A stretch of DNA of 6,141 bases from DATKEU01 sp035544495 (lineage in GTDB: Bacteria; Myxococcota_A; Polyangia; Fen-1088), in assembly GCA_035544495.1 (NCBI GenBank), contig DATKEU010000192.1, positions 1 through 6,141 on the forward strand. Reading direction: 5' to 3'. This document shows positions 1 through 6,141 of this stretch, piece after piece (the first letter of the stretch is position 1; the number at the start of each line of letters is the position of its first letter). The notes under the pieces were generated by a model that saw nothing but the letters and a program-made list of their open reading frames with translations, searched no databases and was not told where the DNA came from. A program made the position numbers and the translations under genes.

Positions 1-1322
1 CACACCGGACCAAGCGCGCTCTTCTCGGCGTCGGCGAACAACTGCGAGCGCTGCGAGCCGTCCGCCTTCATGATCAGAACAGTGTTATGGAGAGCTGCTG
101 CCGTCCGGTCGTTGGAAAGCAGGCGATCTCCCGCCGCTGAGTAGGATGGAAAAACGCCCGTTCGCACCAGGCCGAACTGAGGGTCGCCGCTGTGCCATGT
201 TTGGTGCGGTGGCCAGTCGTGATCCACGTCGCGATGAAAGACCATCCGGCGACCATCGGCCGACCAGCTCGGGCTTTTGAATTCTCCGAGCGCTCCGGCC
301 GAGCCGTTGTGTCCGTCTGTAAATTCAATCCGACCGTCAGGCCCACCGCTCACGTAGGCCATGCGGTCTTCAGCCAACCAGCGCGGAGACCACTTCTCGC
401 CGGGGCCCGAAGTCAGAACCCGAAGCTCGCTGGTCGCGAGCTCGATGGTGGCAATCTGAGTCGTGCCCCGCAATCTCCGAGGGGCGCCGATCTTCAGGAC
501 GTCCTCTATCTCGGCTTGATAAAGTATCAGTCGTTTGCCATCGGGCGACCAGGTCGGACTGCCCGCAAACTTGCTGGCCTCTGTCAAGCGCCGCAAACCC
601 GAGCCATCCGGGTGGATCAAATAGATCTCCGTCGAGTGAAGAGTCGAAAAGGTCAACTTTGGCTTTTTGGAGTCTCTGTCGGAAGAGAAGGCGATCCACT
701 TTCCGTCGGGAGACCACGACGGGCGAAAATCGCCGGCAAGATTATTGGTGATATTGCGCAGTCTATTTGTCGCCAGCTCCAGGATCCAGATATCAGCCTG
801 CCCACTGCGGTCAGATACGAAGGCCAAGGAGGTGCCGTCGGGTGAAAGCGCGGCCTGATCGTCAAACGCCGCATCCCTTACCAGTCTCTTCAGCCCTGAA
901 CCGTCGGGGTGGACGCGATAGATATCTGCCGACCCATCTCGCTCTGACGTGAAGACAATCCACTTGCCATCGCGAGAGAACGAGGCGTTGTAGTCAAGCC
1001 CAGGATGCGCCAGCAACGGCTTTGGATTGTCACCGTTCTGATCGGCGATGAAGATGTCGGTATTCAATGGGCCAAAACTGGCAAATGCCACTGTGTACTC
1101 GGCATCGTGTCTGCCCTTGCCAAAGACGCCCGAGCTCAATGTGCAGCAGACGAATAGAACAGGAAGACCCACGACTCGGTCGCGCCACCGGCGGACGGAT
1201 GGTCCTCTGCCGCGGACACTCTTGGCGACGACATTGACGACATTGTCGTCCGCACTTTTTACGCATTCCACGGTTGATCTCATTGGCGGGAAGAGAACGG
1301 GTCGCCCGAGAACTATTCCCAT
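1..1322 (-). CDS. Exported TolB-like PD40 beta-propeller protein, 3' end cut off by the window edge
   Basis: The frame is open from a stop at 1383-1385 to the left edge with no internal stop, giving 440 residues from the ATG at 1322. An N-terminal stretch of about 45 residues ends in a basic segment (RRWRDR) followed by a hydrophobic run (VVGLPVLFVCCTLSSGVF, residues 50-67), which looks like a Sec signal peptide or anchor. The double Cys does not fit a clean lipobox. About seven PD40/WD40-like blades follow, with cores near residues 116 (SRDGKWIVFTSERDG), 160 (SPDGTSLAFVSDRSG), 204 (SPDGKWIAFSSDRD), 259 (SPDGKRLILYQ), 316 (degenerate), 354 (SADGRRMVFHRD) and 395 (SAAGDRLLSND). PD40 propellers generally act outside the cytoplasm as binding or scaffold domains, as in TolB. 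The true start is uncertain: ATG 1322, ATG 1283 and GTG 1271 are possible and none has a strong ribosome-binding site. GC is visibly lower than in the other genes. The family is clear; the ligand is unknown. It need not be TolB of the Tol-Pal system, since no tol or pal genes are nearby. Confidence 0.85.
   Translation of the reverse strand, partial: MGIVLGRPVLFPPMRSTVECVKSADDNVVNVVAKSVRGRGPSVRRWRDRVVGLPVLFVCCTLSSGVFGKGRHDAEYTVAFASFGPLNTDIFIADQNGDNPKPLLAHPGLDYNASFSRDGKWIVFTSERDGSADIYRVHPDGSGLKRLVRDAAFDDQAALSPDGTSLAFVSDRSGQADIWILELATNRLRNITNNLAGDFRPSWSPDGKWIAFSSDRDSKKPKLTFSTLHSTEIYLIHPDGSGLRRLTEASKFAGSPTWSPDGKRLILYQAEIEDVLKIGAPRRLRGTTQIATIELATSELRVLTSGPGEKWSPRWLAEDRMAYVSGGPDGRIEFTDGHNGSAGALGEFKSPSWSADGRRMVFHRDVDHDWPPHQTWHSGDPQFGLVRTGVFPSYSAAGDRLLSNDRTAAALHNTVLIMKADGSQRSQLFADAEKSALGPV
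1227..1250. repeat. Tandem 9-bp repeat ending in a 15-bp palindrome (possible operator)
   Basis: The 9-mer GACGACATT occurs twice in direct tandem (1227-1235 and 1236-1244). The second copy runs into TGTCGTC, giving the perfect inverted repeat GACGACA-T-TGTCGTC at 1236-1250. It lies inside the poorly conserved N-terminal extension of the propeller gene (residues encoding DNVVNVV), or in its leader if translation starts further in. The symmetry is seen directly. Binding by a dimeric regulator is inference, and a codon-level duplication is the plain alternative. Confidence 0.4.
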
Positions 1323-1395
1323 GCTTCCGGGGGGTCGCCGAGCACCCCGATCCGCGTCTCGTCGTCGATCCCTTCGGACACATCAACGCTTCCAC

Positions 1396-3609
1396 CTAGA
1401 ACATCTGGAAGATGCTGGAGCGGTCGTCGGTCGGAGAAGGGCGAGGGCGAGGGCCGGCGCTGGGGGCGGCGGGGTGCCAGGCGCGGGTGGCGAGGAGAGG
1501 GCCGAGGCGGCCGGGATCGCGGGACAGGGCGCACCAGTGGGAGGCGGACTTGCTGGGGCGGTCGCCCTGGCTCTCCTCCTTGCCGTCGAACTGGCAGGCG
1601 GTCATCAGGCCGGCATCGCGGGCGAGGGCGGCGATCACGGGTTCGAGGCGCAGGTAGCGGTTCGAGATGTGGACGGCGAGGACGCCGTCGGGGGTCAGCT
1701 TCCGCACGTACAGGGCGACGGCTTCGCGGACCAGCAGATGAGTGGGAATGGCGTCCGAGCTGAAGGCGTCCAGGATCAGCAGATCAAAGCCGCCGTCGCG
1801 CGCGTCCTGCAGGCGAAGGCGGGCGTCGCCCAGCTCGACGCGCAGGCCCCGGTTGTCGGGAAAAGCGTCGGCCAGGTAAGTGAAGTAGCGCCGATCGCCG
1901 GCGATGCGCACGACGGCGGGATCAATCTCGTAGAACGTCCACGCCTGTCCGGGCTTCGCGTAAGCGGCCACCTCCCCTGCGCCCAGACCCACCACTGCCA
2001 CCGATCGCAGCTCGGCGCCGGCGCCGGCGGCGTCAAAGACACGCTCGAAGATCTGTCCCAGCGGGCCGCGGCGCGCGTAGTAAGTGCTGGGCTGGTTGCG
2101 CTCCGCCGCGGCGGTTGCCTGGCCGCCGTGCACCGTCGTCCCGTGCATGAGGCGGCGATACCGTCCGTCGGGCGTGTCGATCACCCGCAGCAGCCCGAAG
2201 AACGTTCGCTCGCTGTGGATGATCCGGGGAAAAGGCGACAGCAGCGAGACCCGCGCGACGACCAGCAGCAGCGCCAGACCCAGGGCGAACCGCACGGGGC
2301 TATGGAGAAACCGGTAGTGCACCACGATCGGCACGCCCAGCTGCAAGCCGATGGTGATCGGGCCCGGAAGCACCGCCAGCGCGCGCAGCACCAGCGCCAT
2401 CAGCAGGCTGAGGGCGCCAATGAACATGGCCCAGCGGAGATCTCCGGCTTGCAGTCGTCCCCCGTCGGGTTGCCCGACCGTCGCTGGTCGTAACAACGCG
2501 ATCAGCAGCAGCTCCAGCGGGTACTCGAGCACGCTGGTGAAAACCACGGGCGGAACAAAGGTCGCCAGCGCGCCGCCCAGCGCGCCCCCCGCGGCGACGG
2601 CCAGATAAAAGCCGGTCAAATGAGCCGGGGCAGGTCGTTCGTCGGCGAGCGATCCGTGGCAAACCATGCCCGCCAGAAAGAGCGTGACCAGGTTCAGGAC
2701 CAGGGCCAGCCAGATGGGAACGGTCGCCTCCGCCGCCGCCACGATGAATGCGCAGATCAGCGGCACCGGCAAGAACCGCGACGCCAGACGCGTGGACAGC
2801 CGCCGGCGTCCGGCGAAGGCGAGCATGAACGTCACCAGATAGACCGCCAGCGGCACCACCCACAAAAGGGGAACGCTGGCGACCTCCGTGCTGAGATACG
2901 TGGTGACGCCGATCAGAAGCGCGGAGGGCGCGGCGGCCAGGATGATCCACCGGCGCAGCAGTCGCCCGGGAAGGGGCGGCGCCACGGGCACGGCGGGCGA
3001 AGCGAGACCGGGCGCGATCCGCGCCGCCAGAATCGCCGCCACGCTGATCATCGCCGCGAAGACGGCGTATCCCCAGCGCCAGGCCTGCCGCTGCGCACTG
3101 CCGCCCAGCCACGGTTCGATGATCAGCGGGTACGCGAGCAACGCCAGCAAGCTGCCGGCGTTACTGGTCGCATACAGAAAATACGGGTCGTGCGCCCGCC
3201 GGCTGCTGGTGAGCGAAAGCCAGCGCTGCAGCAGAGGCGCGGTGGCGGCCAGCAGAACGAAGGGCACGCCCACGCGGACGGACAACAGCAGGAACAGACG
3301 CGGACCGAGGCTGGCATCGGCTGGCCAGCGAACGACATCGAGCGGCGTGACCAGCACCGGCAAGCTGAAGAACGCCAGCACGATCAGCGCCGAATGCAGC
3401 CGGGCCTGCCGGCTGACGCCCAGCCACGACAGCGTCCCGTGCGCGTAGGCATACCCGGCCAGCAAGGCCGTCTGGAAGAAAACCAGGCAGGTGTTCCAGA
3501 CCGCGGGCGTGCCGCCCAGCAGCGGCAGCACCATCTTGCCCACCATCGGCTCCAGGCAAAACAGCAGCGCCGCCGACAGGAAGGACGCGCTCAGCAAGAG
3601 TGCGGACAT
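1396..3609 (-). CDS. Multi-spanning membrane protein with C-terminal spermidine-synthase-like domain (fused MFS/spermidine synthase type)
   Basis: 737 residues. Residues 1-460 are strongly hydrophobic, with roughly 12-14 membrane segments (for example near 2-20, 38-57, 71-87, 104-126, 146-165, 180-198, 221-240, 247-267, 280-320, 331-357, 391-413, 419-435 and 440-458). The opening (FCLEPMVGKMVLPLLGG) is typical of this family. Residues 465-737 form a Rossmann domain of the spermidine synthase superfamily: RLMHGTTVHGGQ (486-497), the nucleotide-binding loop VVGLGAGEVAAY (539-550), the acidic YEIDP (560-564), GD (594-595), LILDAFSSDAIPTHLL (611-626), and a conserved ending TDDRSSIF just before the stop. 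Asp614 matches the catalytic Asp of spermidine synthases, but the classical DSTDP gate and YHE motif are absent, so true spermidine synthesis is doubtful. Members of this family have no settled reaction; a role in modifying or moving a small molecule at the inner membrane is inference. The ATG at 3609 is chosen because the hydrophobic N-terminus begins there. The frame is open back to 3669, but only linker-like sequence lies upstream and the ribosome-binding site is weak. The gene starts 83 nt after the methyltransferase stop. Confidence 0.9.
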   Translation of the reverse strand: MSALLLSASFLSAALLFCLEPMVGKMVLPLLGGTPAVWNTCLVFFQTALLAGYAYAHGTLSWLGVSRQARLHSALIVLAFFSLPVLVTPLDVVRWPADASLGPRLFLLLSVRVGVPFVLLAATAPLLQRWLSLTSSRRAHDPYFLYATSNAGSLLALLAYPLIIEPWLGGSAQRQAWRWGYAVFAAMISVAAILAARIAPGLASPAVPVAPPLPGRLLRRWIILAAAPSALLIGVTTYLSTEVASVPLLWVVPLAVYLVTFMLAFAGRRRLSTRLASRFLPVPLICAFIVAAAEATVPIWLALVLNLVTLFLAGMVCHGSLADERPAPAHLTGFYLAVAAGGALGGALATFVPPVVFTSVLEYPLELLLIALLRPATVGQPDGGRLQAGDLRWAMFIGALSLLMALVLRALAVLPGPITIGLQLGVPIVVHYRFLHSPVRFALGLALLLVVARVSLLSPFPRIIHSERTFFGLLRVIDTPDGRYRRLMHGTTVHGGQATAAAERNQPSTYYARRGPLGQIFERVFDAAGAGAELRSVAVVGLGAGEVAAYAKPGQAWTFYEIDPAVVRIAGDRRYFTYLADAFPDNRGLRVELGDARLRLQDARDGGFDLLILDAFSSDAIPTHLLVREAVALYVRKLTPDGVLAVHISNRYLRLEPVIAALARDAGLMTACQFDGKEESQGDRPSKSASHWCALSRDPGRLGPLLATRAWHPAAPSAGPRPRPSPTDDRSSIFQMF

Positions 3610-3643
3610 CAGCGTAACCCATGGTACGCGAACAGGGGGCCAC

Positions 3644-3666
3644 CGTCGGATTCCGGCGATCCGACG
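3644..3666. repeat. 8-bp perfect inverted repeat in the methyltransferase/membrane-protein gap
   Basis: The arms CGTCGGAT (3644-3651) and ATCCGACG (3659-3666) are exact complements around a 7-nt loop. The element sits between the methyltransferase stop (3693) and the membrane-protein start (3609), ending 34 nt before that ATG. The 7-mer CGATCCG also occurs twice as a direct repeat at 3657-3663 and 3680-3686, 23 bp apart or about two helical turns. No T-tract follows on the transcribed strand, so it is not a standard intrinsic terminator. An operator, an mRNA-processing hairpin or a translational control hairpin would all fit. Confidence 0.55.
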
Positions 3667-3692
3667 TCAGCGACGCGGACGATCCGGCAGTG

Positions 3693-4253
3693 TCACCGCT
3701 GCAGCTCGAAGATCAGCACGCTGCGGTCGGTGCTGTGCAGGCGGCGCAGGCGCGAAAAACCGACCCGCTGAGCGGCGGCGCGCAGGGCGGCGTCGGTGTC
3801 GCGACGGGCGGTGGCGCCGCGCAGAGCGCGAGCGGGCGCGGGCTCGACCAGCAGGCAGGCACCGTCGGGCGTCAGGGCATTGCGGACGGCGTTCAGCAGC
3901 GGCAGCGCGTCCTGCTTCGCGCGCCCGCCCGAGACGACGACCACGTCGATCGACGACCGCTCCAGGCGCAGCGAATCGCTGACCGCGAAGCGCACGCGCT
4001 CGTCCAGGCCCGCCGATCGGGCCAGCGCGCGCGCCCGCTCGACCGCGGCGGCGTCGGGGTCGTGTCCGATGATGGCAAGGTCCGGGAACGCCGCCGCCAT
4101 CGCCAGACAGCCGAGGCCCTGTCCGCACCCGATCTCCAGCACGGAGGCCGCCGTCCGCAGCCGCCCGGCGATGACGTCGGGCAGGGCCGCCCAGACGAGA
4201 TAGCTGCTGCTGATTCGGCCGAGAGAAGAGGAAGCGACTCTGACGGAGCTCAT
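3693..4253 (-). CDS. Class I SAM-dependent methyltransferase, substrate unknown
   Basis: 186 residues from the ATG at 4253. The SAM-binding motif I is VLEIGCGQG (38-46), with the post-I acidic loop GHDPD (63-67), an acidic Asp near the adenine pocket (VSDSL, 91-95), a motif IV-like strand IDVVVVSGG (102-110) and NALTPDGACLLVEP (125-138). This is the standard seven-strand fold order. The NPPY-type motif of nucleic-acid N-methyltransferases is missing, so a small molecule or protein substrate is more likely, but the sequence does not say which. The ATG at 4253 is preferred over an upstream in-frame TTG at 4295 because GAGG lies 6 nt before it and the extra 14 residues look non-conserved. There are no membrane segments or signal peptide, so the enzyme is cytosolic. 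It lies 72 nt after the regulator stop and 83 nt before the membrane enzyme, so co-transcription is likely. The fold assignment is firm; the function is open. Confidence 0.88.
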   Translation of the reverse strand: MSSVRVASSSLGRISSSYLVWAALPDVIAGRLRTAASVLEIGCGQGLGCLAMAAAFPDLAIIGHDPDAAAVERARALARSAGLDERVRFAVSDSLRLERSSIDVVVVSGGRAKQDALPLLNAVRNALTPDGACLLVEPAPARALRGATARRDTDAALRAAAQRVGFSRLRRLHSTDRSVLIFELQR

Positions 4254-4259
4254 GTCGGG

Positions 4260-4263
4260 CCTC
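4260..4263 (-). promoter_or_regulatory. Ribosome-binding site deciding the methyltransferase start
   Basis: On the minus strand GAGG stands 6 nt before the ATG at 4253, the best Shine-Dalgarno match in this gap. It supports ATG 4253 over the TTG at 4295. Confidence 0.6.
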
Positions 4264-4295
4264 GCTGGTTCCGATCGTCGGGCGTGACTCGACAA

Positions 4296-4308
4296 GGAAC
4301 ATCGTTCC
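4296..4308. repeat. GGAAC-ATC-GTTCC inverted repeat in the regulator/methyltransferase gap
   Basis: A perfect 5-bp dyad with a 3-nt centre lies in the 72-nt gap, 43 nt before the methyltransferase ATG. It could be a small operator half-site pair or a minor RNA hairpin. A dyad this short can arise by chance, so confidence is low. Confidence 0.3.
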
Positions 4309-4318
4309 CGCGACCGAA

Positions 4319-4336
4319 CCCTCCCTCAGGGCAGGG
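4319..4336 (-). other. GC-rich dyad overlapping the regulator stop codon, weak hairpin
   Basis: On the transcribed strand CCCTGCC and GGGAGGG flank CTGA and can pair over six base pairs with one G/G mismatch and a 4-nt loop. The TGA stop of the regulator lies within it. No run of U follows, so it would at most slow polymerase or protect the message. It is not a convincing terminator, which agrees with read-through into the methyltransferase gene. Confidence 0.25.
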
Positions 4337-6141
4337 GGTCGTAGCTGCAGAAGGTGCCGGTGCGCACCGCGCGCTCGAGGTAGGCGCCCAGCGCCGGCAG
4401 CGATTCGCCGATCTTGCGAATCGCGCCCTTGATGCGGCGCTGGACGTTGGTGCGCGCCCGCTCGGCGGCGGCGCCGGCGCGTCGCGCGCGCCCGCCCAGG
4501 CCAACGCCGCGGGCCAGCTCGCGCGCCAGCGCCTCGCGCTCGTCGCGCGCGCGGCCGAGGCGCCCGCTGTCCGACCAGGCCTCGGCCTCGGCGATCTCCT
4601 CGTTCAGCTCCGCCAGGCGCGCGCGGTACTCGTCGACGGCCTCGCGATCCAGCACCTCGCCCGCGTCGCCTCCGTCGGGCGCGCCGTCGTCGCCACCCCC
4701 GCCGCCGCCGCCCGTGCCCATCAGGGCCAGCACGTGGAATTCGCGGCCGGGGTTGCTGACCAGCTCTGCCAGCATCTCGAAGCCGCGCGTGCTCTTGAGG
4801 CGACACAGCCCCTCGCCGGCGCTGACCGTCCAGTACTCGCCTTCCCGCGCCAGCGAGAAGACCGGCTCGCGACCCGGCGCCGTCGCCGGCGGAGCGCTGG
4901 CCGGCGCGACCGCGGTCGCGGTCTGGCTCCGCAGGCGCTCGCGCCAGCGCCGCGTGTGCAGCAACGTCGCCGACAGTCCGGCCTTCTGCTCCAGGACGAG
5001 CGCTCTGTCGAAGTACGAGTCTGCCTCGGCGCCTCGACCAAGAACATGCGCATAAAGAGCCAGCGCGCCGTCAACGGCCCCGATGCACACCATGCCGGTG
5101 CGCCCCAGCGTCCCGATGCGGCCGGACAGCGGGCGCAGGCGATCGAAGAGCACCGCCCCGAGCTCCTTGTCGTCCAGCAAGAGCACCGTCTCGGCGAGGC
5201 ATATGGTGGCGGGAGGGTCGTTGACCAGGAAGTGACTGTCCGGGGGCACCGCCGCCAGGCTCCGGCGGGCGGCCTCCCGATCGCCGGCGCGCGCGTGCAA
5301 CGCCGTCCGCATCAGCGACCAGACGTCCGCCGGGTTGTGTCCGAACTCTTCGCGCCCGAACTGGGCCGCGCTCTCCCGCTCGGTGCGGATGAGGTCGTCC
5401 TCGGCGCGCATCATGTCGTCGGGCGTTTCGGTCACCAGCGCCCGCCCCCAGCTGTGGGACGCGAAGGTGAACATCGCGACCACGTCGGGCGAGCCGCCGG
5501 CGCGCGCCAGCGCCTCGTCGCGCAAGCGGGCGGCCTCGTCGAAGCGCCCGGCGCCGAGAGCCAGCATCGCGCGCATCAGGCGCTCGGGCCACAGGTGGCG
5601 CGGCTGGCGCAGGTCGTTCGCCAGCCGTTCGTACGCGTCGACGGCGCGGGCCGCGCGGTCCAGCGCGCCCATCTCGACATAATCGAACGCCAGGCGCGCC
5701 TGTCCGCGAAGCGCCTGCACGCGATCGCCGGCGGCCGTCGACAGGCGGGCCAGCTCCTCGCTCAACGCCGCGCGCTCGGCGGGCTCGGCGAAGTCGGCCA
5801 GCGCCGAGCCCGCGTGCGACAGCACCGCGCGCAGGACGTCGTCGCCGCCGCCCACGGCGCGCGCCATGGCCACCGCCTGGCGGGCCATCTCCATCGGCTC
5901 GCTCGGTCGATAGGCCGGCTGCAGCGCCGCCGCCAGCCGGGCCAGGCACTGCGCCCGCAGGCCGCCCGGCCCGGGCGGCAGCGCGTCCAGCGCCTCCTTC
6001 AACAGCGACACCAGCTGCGTGTCGGTCTGGGCCAGCATCAGCTCGGCGCCCAGGGTCAGGGCCGCCCGCGCCGTCAGCACGCCATCTCCCAGCGCGCGCG
6101 CCGCCGCCGCCGCCTCGATGCAGGCCGCGCGCCCGCGTTCG
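4326..6141 (-). CDS. C-terminal part of a large TPR-type signalling/regulatory protein, 5' end outside the window
   Basis: The frame is open from the right edge to the TGA at 4326, giving 604 residues, so the start and any N-terminal domain are missing. Residues 1-400 are alanine- and arginine-rich amphipathic helices with TPR/MalT-like repeats (for example ARLAAALQPAYRPSEPMEMA and YFDRALVLEQKAG). An Ala/Pro linker follows (about 406-427). Next comes a module of residues 428-473 (FSLAREGEYWTVSAGEG, then NPGREFHVLAL), a Gly/Asp-rich stretch (477-494), and a charged helical tail (495-604, starting EVLDREAVDEYRARLAEL and ending RTGTFCSYDP). From memory, this YWTV / PGREFHVL / RTGTFCSY architecture closes large AAA-ATPase or cyclase/kinase-type regulators of Myxococcota and Actinobacteria. 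The missing N-terminus is therefore probably an NTPase or kinase, which is inference. The tail resembles a winged-helix plus coiled-coil output module, but no DNA-binding motif can be proven. It is cytosolic, with no signal or membrane segment in view. It is the first gene of the apparent unit and could control the downstream genes. GC is extreme (77-85% in sampled 60-nt lines). Confidence 0.82.
   Translation of the reverse strand, partial: ERGRAACIEAAAAARALGDGVLTARAALTLGAELMLAQTDTQLVSLLKEALDALPPGPGGLRAQCLARLAAALQPAYRPSEPMEMARQAVAMARAVGGGDDVLRAVLSHAGSALADFAEPAERAALSEELARLSTAAGDRVQALRGQARLAFDYVEMGALDRAARAVDAYERLANDLRQPRHLWPERLMRAMLALGAGRFDEAARLRDEALARAGGSPDVVAMFTFASHSWGRALVTETPDDMMRAEDDLIRTERESAAQFGREEFGHNPADVWSLMRTALHARAGDREAARRSLAAVPPDSHFLVNDPPATICLAETVLLLDDKELGAVLFDRLRPLSGRIGTLGRTGMVCIGAVDGALALYAHVLGRGAEADSYFDRALVLEQKAGLSATLLHTRRWRERLRSQTATAVAPASAPPATAPGREPVFSLAREGEYWTVSAGEGLCRLKSTRGFEMLAELVSNPGREFHVLALMGTGGGGGGGDDGAPDGGDAGEVLDREAVDEYRARLAELNEEIAEAEAWSDSGRLGRARDEREALARELARGVGLGGRARRAGAAAERARTNVQRRIKGAIRKIGESLPALGAYLERAVRTGTFCSYDPLP
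4690..4718 (-). repeat. GCC/GGC microsatellite-like tract encoding poly-Gly
   Basis: A run of mostly Gly codons gives seven consecutive Gly (residues 477-483) followed by Asp/Gly-rich sequence. It separates the YWTV/HVLAL module from the charged helical tail of the regulator. It is most likely a flexible linker and a slippage-prone tract; length variation between relatives would be expected. Confidence 0.6.

Noticed and set aside
1331..1348. GGGGT/ACCCC dyad before the propeller start, considered as a terminator for the membrane-protein gene
   Set aside because: Only five base pairs with an 8-nt loop and no U-tract; within chance for this composition.
1030..1395. Minus-strand open frame (121 codons) overlapping the start of the propeller gene
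   Set aside because: There is no domain similarity; the propeller frame continues through it with clear PD40 motifs.
1048..2493. Long plus-strand open frame (481 codons) opposite the membrane-protein gene
   Set aside because: Its translation is low-complexity and rich in Arg, Gly, Ala and Gln with no recognisable domain. The opposite strand encodes a clear membrane protein with conserved motifs, so this is a GC-driven antisense shadow.
2620..3771. Plus-strand open frame (383 codons) opposite the membrane segments
   Set aside because: The product is Gln/Arg/Gly-rich and is simply the antisense of hydrophobic codons; no domain and no ribosome-binding site are evident.
4430..4560. Dense GCGC/CGCG runs, considered as a structural repeat
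   Set aside because: They follow from Arg/Ala/Gly codons with G/C third positions in the regulator tail and have no regular unit.
3667..4806. Minus-strand open frame (379 codons) across the methyltransferase and regulator tail
   Set aside because: It is Arg-rich without motifs, and it overlaps two genes with conserved motifs in another frame.
5071..5949. Minus-strand open frame (292 codons) inside the regulator
   Set aside because: It is an Arg/Gly/Ala-rich frame-shifted shadow; the regulator frame keeps coherent helical repeats.

Overview
The window looks like chromosomal or metagenomic DNA from a GC-rich bacterium. A Myxococcota-like or other 'deltaproteobacterial' source is plausible. 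The reasons are very high GC and G/C third positions in most genes, an ATPase/TPR-type regulator with a C-terminal module I associate with myxobacteria and actinobacteria, and an exported PD40 propeller protein. This is an impression from gene content; there is no rRNA or marker gene to settle it.

All four genes lie on the minus strand and follow each other with short gaps of 72, 83 and 73 nt, so they are best read from right to left. (1) From the right edge to 4326 is the C-terminal 604 residues of a large helical-repeat (TPR-like) signalling or regulatory protein. Its start lies outside the window. (2) 4253-3693 is a 186-residue class I SAM-dependent methyltransferase. (3) 3609-1396 is a 737-residue integral membrane protein with a cytosolic spermidine-synthase-like Rossmann domain (the fused MFS/spermidine synthase type). 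(4) 1322 to the left edge is the N-terminal 440 residues of an exported TolB-like beta-propeller protein with about seven PD40 blades, which runs off the left edge.

No tRNA, rRNA, CRISPR array, insertion sequence or clear intrinsic terminator with a U-tract was seen. Each short gap, or its flank, carries small dyad symmetries: 4296-4308, 3644-3666 and 1236-1250. The second is the strongest. They could be operators or RNA hairpins.

The first three genes could form one transcription unit of a regulator and two SAM- or dcSAM-fold enzymes, one soluble and one in the membrane. That functional link is inference from order and spacing only. The propeller gene is clearly lower in GC than the rest and may be a separate unit or have a different history. 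I found no convincing evidence of a wholly new system. The most worthwhile leads are the paired methyltransferase and membrane aminopropyltransferase-like enzyme downstream of a signalling protein, and the dyad symmetries between them.
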